A stretch of DNA of 36,509 nt from Oscillospiraceae bacterium (GTDB lineage: Bacteria; Bacillota; Clostridia; UBA1381; UBA9506). Made by a program: the position numbers and the translations under genes. Location of the stretch: the NCBI GenBank assembly GCA_015068935.1, contig SVJO01000012.1, forward strand, positions 1 through 36,509. Direction: 5' to 3'. This document shows, piece after piece, positions 32,849 through 36,509 of this stretch. A model generated the notes under the pieces. It did no database searches. It saw only the letters and a list, made by a program, of their open reading frames with translations, and was not told the DNA's origin. Each line of letters opens with the position of its first letter. Position 1 is the first letter of the stretch.

Positions 32849-33427
32849 AATTATATATGGGCAGGAATGATTTTTGTTTCTTTTTTGTTTGCCGCCTTCA
32901 GCGGAAATTTAGAGTCTGTAAATGCAAGTCTTGTCTCGGGAGCGCAGTCTGCAGTGGAAATGGCGATAGGACTTTTAGGACTTATGTGCTTTTGGTCAGG
33001 ACTTTTAGAAATTGCTAAAAAGTCAGGGCTTACTTATAAGCTATCTAAAATTTTAGAGCCGTTTATGAGATTTTTATTTCCTGAATTAAAAAAGAATTCT
33101 CCGGCAATAAGCGCGATGCTGATGAATATGGTGGCAAATTTTCTGGGGCTATCCAATGCGGCCACGCCTCTGGGTTTAAAAGCCATGGAAGAGCTCAATA
33201 AGGAAAATAATTACAGAAAACGTGCGTCAAATGCAATGTGCCTTTTCGTTGTAATAAATACGGCATCTGTCACGCTTATACCGACAACAGTTATTGCCAT
33301 GAGAGCAGCTGCTCACTCAAATGAGCCGTTTTCTATAATTGTTCCTGTATGGATTTGTTCTGCGATTTCTGTAACGGTTGGAATAACTCTTGCTAAGATT
33401 ATGGCAAAGAGAGGCGGTATAAGATGA
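32843..33427 (+). CDS. spmA: Spore maturation protein A
   Basis: AAAGGGGTG precedes the ATG. The 194-residue multi-pass membrane protein has the nucleoside-recognition/Gate-type domain: GAQSAVEMAIGLLGLMCFWSG, NSPAISAMLMNMVANFLGLS and NAATPLGLKAMEELN. SpmA with SpmB is needed for spore core dehydration in Bacillus and Clostridium; the transported substance is not known. It overlaps spmB by 4 nt (ATGA). The start codon may be masked by the hairpin at 32807-32848. Confidence 0.93.
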   Translation: MINYIWAGMIFVSFLFAAFSGNLESVNASLVSGAQSAVEMAIGLLGLMCFWSGLLEIAKKSGLTYKLSKILEPFMRFLFPELKKNSPAISAMLMNMVANFLGLSNAATPLGLKAMEELNKENNYRKRASNAMCLFVVINTASVTLIPTTVIAMRAAAHSNEPFSIIVPVWICSAISVTVGITLAKIMAKRGGIR

Positions 33428-33945
33428 AGACAATATCGCTTTTTGTTATTCCTTTGATTTGTATTATAATAATCAGTTATGGATTTATAAAAAGAGTAAA
33501 CATATTTGAGGCTTTTTTAGAGGGAGCGGCAGAAGGTGTGGCAACTGTCATAAGGATTTTACCTGCCTTAGTCGGTCTTGTTGCGGCAATTGCGATGTTT
33601 CGCACAAGTGGTGCACTTAATTTCATTATAGAACTTCTTTCTCCGATTACAAGGATTCTCGGTGTGCCTGATGAGGTGATGCCTCTTGCGCTTTTAAGAC
33701 CAGTGTCTGGGAGCGGTGCCCTTGCTCTAGTGAGTGATATTCTGTCAAGATTCGGCGCAGATTCCGAGGCGGGAAGAATAGCCTCTGTTATGATGGGGTC
33801 AACTGAGACAACATTTTATACACTTTGTGTTTATTTCGGGAGTGTGAAAATAACTGATTCGCGCTATACGGTTTTTGCAGCCTTATGCGCAGATATAGCA
33901 GGTTTTTTAGCATCCTGCTGGGTTTGCAGATTTTTTTTCAGTTGA
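33424..33945 (+). CDS. spmB: Spore maturation protein B
   Basis: The ATG overlaps the spmA stop in ATGA, so translation is coupled. The 173-residue membrane protein has the same Gate-type domain: VIRILPALVGLVAAIAMFRT, DEVMPLALLRPVSGSGALAL and GSTETTFYTLCVYFGSV. It pairs with SpmA in the forespore or mother-cell membrane during spore maturation. Its stop overlaps the promoter of the flavin reductase gene. Confidence 0.93.
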   Translation: MKTISLFVIPLICIIIISYGFIKRVNIFEAFLEGAAEGVATVIRILPALVGLVAAIAMFRTSGALNFIIELLSPITRILGVPDEVMPLALLRPVSGSGALALVSDILSRFGADSEAGRIASVMMGSTETTFYTLCVYFGSVKITDSRYTVFAALCADIAGFLASCWVCRFFFS

Positions 33946-33970
33946 CTTTCGCCTTAAAAAAATATATAAT
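33942..33970 (+). promoter_or_regulatory. Sigma-A promoter of the flavin reductase gene
   Basis: TTGACT (33942-33947), a 17-bp spacer, then TATAAT (33965-33970). Confidence 0.82.
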
Positions 33971-34005
33971 ATACGAAAATAACATAAAGTAAAGGAAGAT
34001 TGACT

Positions 34006-34530
34006 TTGTATAATTTTAAGGAAACAATGCCAGAAAAAATTAACGATAATATTTTTTCTCTTATAGGAAAAGACTGGATGCTGATTTCGGCATCGGACGG
34101 AGAAAAAACAAATGCAATGACAGCCTCATGGGGAGGTGCAGGGGTTTTGTGGAACAAAAATGTGGTTTACTGTTTTATAAGACCGCAAAGATACACTAAA
34201 GAATTTGTTGATAAAACAGATTGCTTTACTTTATCTTTTTTTGATGAAAGCTATAAGGAGATGCTTGGATATTTTGGAAAAGTATCAGGGCGTGACGAGG
34301 ATAAAATAGCGGTTAAAGGGTTAAACGCGAACCTGTGCAGTTATGACGGAGTTTCGGGAAAAGCACCTGTTTTTGATGAAGCAAGGCTTACAATAGTATG
34401 TAAAAAGCTTTATAATGCTCCGCTGGTAAGAGAAGGCTTTGAAGATAAAAGCCTGATTGATAAAAACTATGCTCTGGGTGATTTTCATATGGTTTATGTA
34501 GGAGAAATAGTAAAAGTTTTAGAAAAATAA
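34006..34530 (+). CDS. Flavin reductase-like protein (FMN-binding split barrel)
   Basis: I chose the TTG at 34006 (MYNFKETMP) because GGAAG (33994-33998) lies 7 nt ahead; the TTG at 34000 would be only 1 nt from it. The 174-residue product has the split-barrel flavin pattern: WMLISASDGEKTNAMTASWG (the T-A/S-W-G string near the FMN phosphate), VVYCFIRPQRYTKEFVDKT and FTLSFFDE. Family members bind FMN and reduce flavins or act as flavoredoxins. The partner and the reaction are unknown. It is monocistronic, ending in a terminator shared with rpsR. Confidence 0.85.
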   Translation: MYNFKETMPEKINDNIFSLIGKDWMLISASDGEKTNAMTASWGGAGVLWNKNVVYCFIRPQRYTKEFVDKTDCFTLSFFDESYKEMLGYFGKVSGRDEDKIAVKGLNANLCSYDGVSGKAPVFDEARLTIVCKKLYNAPLVREGFEDKSLIDKNYALGDFHMVYVGEIVKVLEK

Positions 34531-34563
34531 AAAACAGAGTTGCAGGAAATAACAAATAAAGAA

Positions 34564-34595
34564 AAAGCCGCGAACGAATTATCGTTTGCGGCTTT
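34564..34595. terminator. Bidirectional terminator between the flavin reductase gene and rpsR
   Basis: AAAGCCGCGAACGA pairs with TCGTTTGCGGCTTT (one G-T pair) across ATTA, with A/T runs on both sides. Confidence 0.85.
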
Positions 34596-34608
34596 GAAAT
34601 TTTTAATC

Positions 34609-34848
34609 TTATTCTGCACTGAAGGGCAAAAGAGCGATATGACGTGCACGCTTGATTGCCTCAGTAAGCTGGCGCTGATGTTTTGCGCAAGTTCCTGTGA
34701 TTCTTCTGGGGAGAATCTTAGCACGCTCAGAAACAAATCTTCTGAGTTTTGCAACGTCTTTGTAATCGATGTAATCTATTTTGTCCTGACAGAACTGGCA
34801 AACCTTTTTCTTAGGTTTGCGAATTTTGTTCATAGGTCTTTCAGCCAT
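34609..34848 (-). CDS. rpsR: 30S ribosomal protein S18
   Basis: GGAGGAAGTT precedes the ATG. The 79 residues show [40 protein letters not shown] and [20 protein letters not shown], the S18 core that binds S6 and the platform of 16S rRNA. It carries two N-terminal cysteines (CQFC) and one further Cys (GTC), a C+ type S18 that may bind zinc. It is the last gene of rpsF-ssb-rpsR. Confidence 0.97.
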   Translation of the reverse strand: MAERPMNKIRKPKKKVCQFCQDKIDYIDYKDVAKLRRFVSERAKILPRRITGTCAKHQRQLTEAIKRARHIALLPFSAE

Positions 34849-34890
34849 TTTAACTTCCTCCTTATATAATATTTACCGACTGTTTACCAT

Positions 34891-35313
34891 TTAAAGCGAG
34901 AATGGTAAATCCTCTTCCTCGACAGGCATAAAACCGTCGATATCGCCCGACGGAGCTGACGCATACGATGATGCCTGAGATGAACCTGCTGATTCATTTT
35001 TGCTCTGAGCAAATTCAGCATGGTCAACTACAACCTCTGTTGCATATCTCTTGTTTCCGTCGTTATCATCCCAAGAACGTGTCTGGATGCTTCCGTCTAA
35101 AGCAATTCTCATTCCCTTTGTGAAAAACTTACTGATAAAATCAGCTTGCTGTCTCCATGCAATACAGTTTATGAAATCAGCCTGTCTTTCTTCACCTGCT
35201 TTTTGAAATCTTCTGTCACAGGCAACAGTAAAAGAACAAACATTAACTCCTGACTGTGTTACGCGAAGTTCAGGATCTTTTGTGAGTCTTCCGACCAATA
35301 TAACTTTGTTCAT
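34891..35313 (-). CDS. ssb: Single-stranded DNA-binding protein
   Basis: GGGAGGT precedes the ATG. The 140 residues comprise an OB fold (MNKVILVGRLTKDPELRVTQ, FTVACDRRFQ, FINCIAWRQQADFI) and a flexible Ser/Ala-rich linker. The acidic C-terminal tip EEEDLPFSL is the docking site for repair and replication partners, though extended by SL beyond the usual DxPF end. It lies between rpsF and rpsR as in most Firmicutes. Confidence 0.97.
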   Translation of the reverse strand: MNKVILVGRLTKDPELRVTQSGVNVCSFTVACDRRFQKAGEERQADFINCIAWRQQADFISKFFTKGMRIALDGSIQTRSWDDNDGNKRYATEVVVDHAEFAQSKNESAGSSQASSYASAPSGDIDGFMPVEEEDLPFSL

Positions 35314-35338
35314 GAAAATTACCTCCCAAGACGTTTAA

Positions 35339-35650
35339 TTAGCTTCTTTTTTTCTTCTCGACTTTTTTGATAACGATATCTCTTAAAATGCCTTCGGTTA
35401 TACGGTAAATTCTCTCAAGCTCCTGCGGAAAATCCGGCTTGGAACTGAAGTTAATAAGCACATAATAACCTTCAGTTAAATCATTAATCGGATATGCTAA
35501 GCGTCTTTTACCCCACTCATCAATGGATGTAATTTCACCTGCTCCTGAAATTAATGATTTGAACTTTTCTACAAGCGCTGCAATTTTGTCTTCTTCAAGG
35601 CTTGCATCAATTACAAAAATAGTCTCGTAATTGTTAATCTGTTCCATCAT
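35339..35650 (-). CDS. rpsF: 30S ribosomal protein S6
   Basis: I chose the ATG at 35650, 8 nt after GGAGG; the GTG at 35659 overlaps that ribosome binding site. The 103 residues show NNYETIFVIDASLEEDKIAA, EWGKRRLAYPINDLTEGYYV and YRITEGILRDIVIKK, the S6 fold. It leads the rpsF-ssb-rpsR operon. The 75-nt leader has a CAGAG/CTCTG hairpin; S6:S18 autoregulatory leaders are known in this position, but I cannot confirm the binding motif. Confidence 0.96.
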   Translation of the reverse strand: MMEQINNYETIFVIDASLEEDKIAALVEKFKSLISGAGEITSIDEWGKRRLAYPINDLTEGYYVLINFSSKPDFPQELERIYRITEGILRDIVIKKVEKKKRS

Positions 35651-35726
35651 CTTTTTCACCTCCTTCTGGACTTTTGGCCCTGCCTGTTACTAAAGCAGAG
35701 CAAGGATTGTGTACAAACACTCTGCT

Positions 35727-35755
35727 ATTATATAACATTTTTAGTTTATTGTCAA
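35727..35755 (-). promoter_or_regulatory. Consensus sigma-A promoter of rpsF-ssb-rpsR
   Basis: On the minus strand TTGACA, a 17-bp spacer, then TATAAT. Confidence 0.9.
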
Positions 35756-35814
35756 GAAAAATTCCTTAAAAATTCAATTTTTAACATAATTTGTTGTTTA
35801 TTATATAAAAATGC

Positions 35815-35843
35815 TTGACAATTGTAAAATAAATCGTTATAAT
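35815..35843 (+). promoter_or_regulatory. Consensus sigma-A promoter of yceD-rpmF
   Basis: TTGACA (35815-35820), a 17-bp spacer, then TATAAT (35838-35843), divergent from the rpsF promoter. Confidence 0.9.
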
Positions 35844-35871
35844 ATATATTGTTATTTTGGGGGTGAATGTC

Positions 35872-36378
35872 ATGAATTATGATGTTTCATCTATTTTAAA
35901 GGTAAGAGGAGCTAAAATTTCCGTAGATGAAAGCATAGCCGCATTTGGTGAAACAGAGGCGGGGGAGCCTGAATTTAATGATGTTTCTGTCAAAGGCGAA
36001 ATTGTAAATATCGGCGATGTGCTTGAGTTTAGCGCCAAAGCCCGAGGCAGGTTCAGGACTGAATGTGCAAGATGTTTAAAGCCTTTAGAGGAAAGTTTCA
36101 GCATAGAATTTAGCGAAATGCTCAAAAATGTTGATGAAGAAATTACTGACAGAGATGCAGTCGTGACGTTTAGCGGTTTTACTGTTGATTTGACTGATAT
36201 TATAAGAAGTAATATTTTAGTCAATCTGTCAACTAAATACTTATGCAGTGAAGAATGCAAAGGGATTTGCTCCATATGCGGTGCAGATTTAAATGAATCC
36301 CCTTGCCATTGCACAAATGATTATATTGATCCAAGAATGGAAGGCCTTAAAAGGCTTTTGGATAAACAGGAGGTGTAG
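35872..36378 (+). CDS. yceD: DUF177 (YceD) family protein
   Basis: GGGGGTG sits 7 nt ahead of the ATG at 35872, so I reject the TTG at 35857. The 168 residues contain the DUF177 core: [20 protein letters not shown] and the cysteine-rich [16 protein letters not shown], which may hold zinc. YceD is linked to 23S rRNA accumulation in bacteria and plants, as I recall, and its gene almost always precedes rpmF, as here (4 bp gap). Confidence 0.93.
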   Translation: MNYDVSSILKVRGAKISVDESIAAFGETEAGEPEFNDVSVKGEIVNIGDVLEFSAKARGRFRTECARCLKPLEESFSIEFSEMLKNVDEEITDRDAVVTFSGFTVDLTDIIRSNILVNLSTKYLCSEECKGICSICGADLNESPCHCTNDYIDPRMEGLKRLLDKQEV

Positions 36379-36382
36379 CAAG

Positions 36383-36509
36383 ATGGCAGTACCAAAAAGA
36401 AAAACTTCTAAAGCAAGAAGAGATAAAAGAAGAGCAAATTGGAAATTAGCTATTCCGGGTATAGTAGCTTGTCCGCAGTGCGGAGAGCCAAAAATGCCGC
36501 ACAGAGTTT
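36383..36509 (+). CDS. rpmF: 50S ribosomal protein L32 (3' partial)
   Basis: AGGAGGTG at the end of yceD serves the ATG. The visible 42 residues read [20 protein letters not shown], then [13 protein letters not shown], typical of L32, with the first CxxC of its zinc site. The gene runs off the right edge of the window. Confidence 0.97.
   Translation, partial: MAVPKRKTSKARRDKRRANWKLAIPGIVACPQCGEPKMPHRV

Overview
This is a low-GC chromosomal window from an endospore-forming member of the Bacillota, class Clostridia, probably a gut anaerobe. The evidence is the AT-rich sequence with strong AGGAGG-type ribosome binding sites, spmA, spmB and a YlmC/YmxH sporulation gene, a GlgC/GlgD glycogen pair, a PRK06851-type ATPase, and a bile-salt-hydrolase-family enzyme. 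I cannot place it below class from sequence alone.

Bases 1-5030 are accessory DNA. They hold the end of a membrane-anchored PstS-like binding protein, two small membrane proteins, a short secreted InlB-repeat protein, an unrecognised gene and a lipoprotein. The block ends in a phage scar: a tail-region protein and a 5'-truncated Gp15 gene lie head to head with the 3' end of a tyrosine recombinase, next to a tRNA cluster. A minus-strand tRNA cluster follows (Pro-TGG, Thr-TGT, Tyr-GTA, Pro-CGG; 5123-5613).

Bases 5728-10549 hold a YkvI-like transporter and then an operon behind a clear sigma-A promoter: a HisD homologue, a HisB (IGPD) homologue, a HAD hydrolase with a very large cap, and a DUF1858 redox protein. 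Both His homologues have lost or swapped residues that define the canonical enzymes, so this may be a pathway other than histidine synthesis. It is the best candidate here for something undescribed.

Bases 10678-18070 hold a choloylglycine hydrolase, a 340-nt structured leader with its own promoter and terminator that I could not identify, potABCD (spermidine/putrescine uptake), and a divergent ABC-F ATPase. Bases 18272-25216 hold glgB-glgC-glgD (glycogen synthesis), an M20 peptidase and a branched-chain aminotransferase. Bases 25350-25736 are two modular hairpin arrays, followed by a second minus-strand tRNA cluster (Val, Asp, Phe, Gly, then Cys).

Bases 26583-36509 are mostly housekeeping: an RHH protein with clpB, ymxH, an AraD-like protein that lacks most catalytic and zinc residues, a DUF378 protein, a two-domain ATPase with a dead first P-loop, aroK, spmA-spmB (with a hairpin hiding the spmA start codon), a flavin reductase, rpsF-ssb-rpsR on the minus strand, and yceD-rpmF. 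Many intergenic regions carry sigma-A promoters with 17-bp spacers. All homology statements come from motif recognition, not from database searches.
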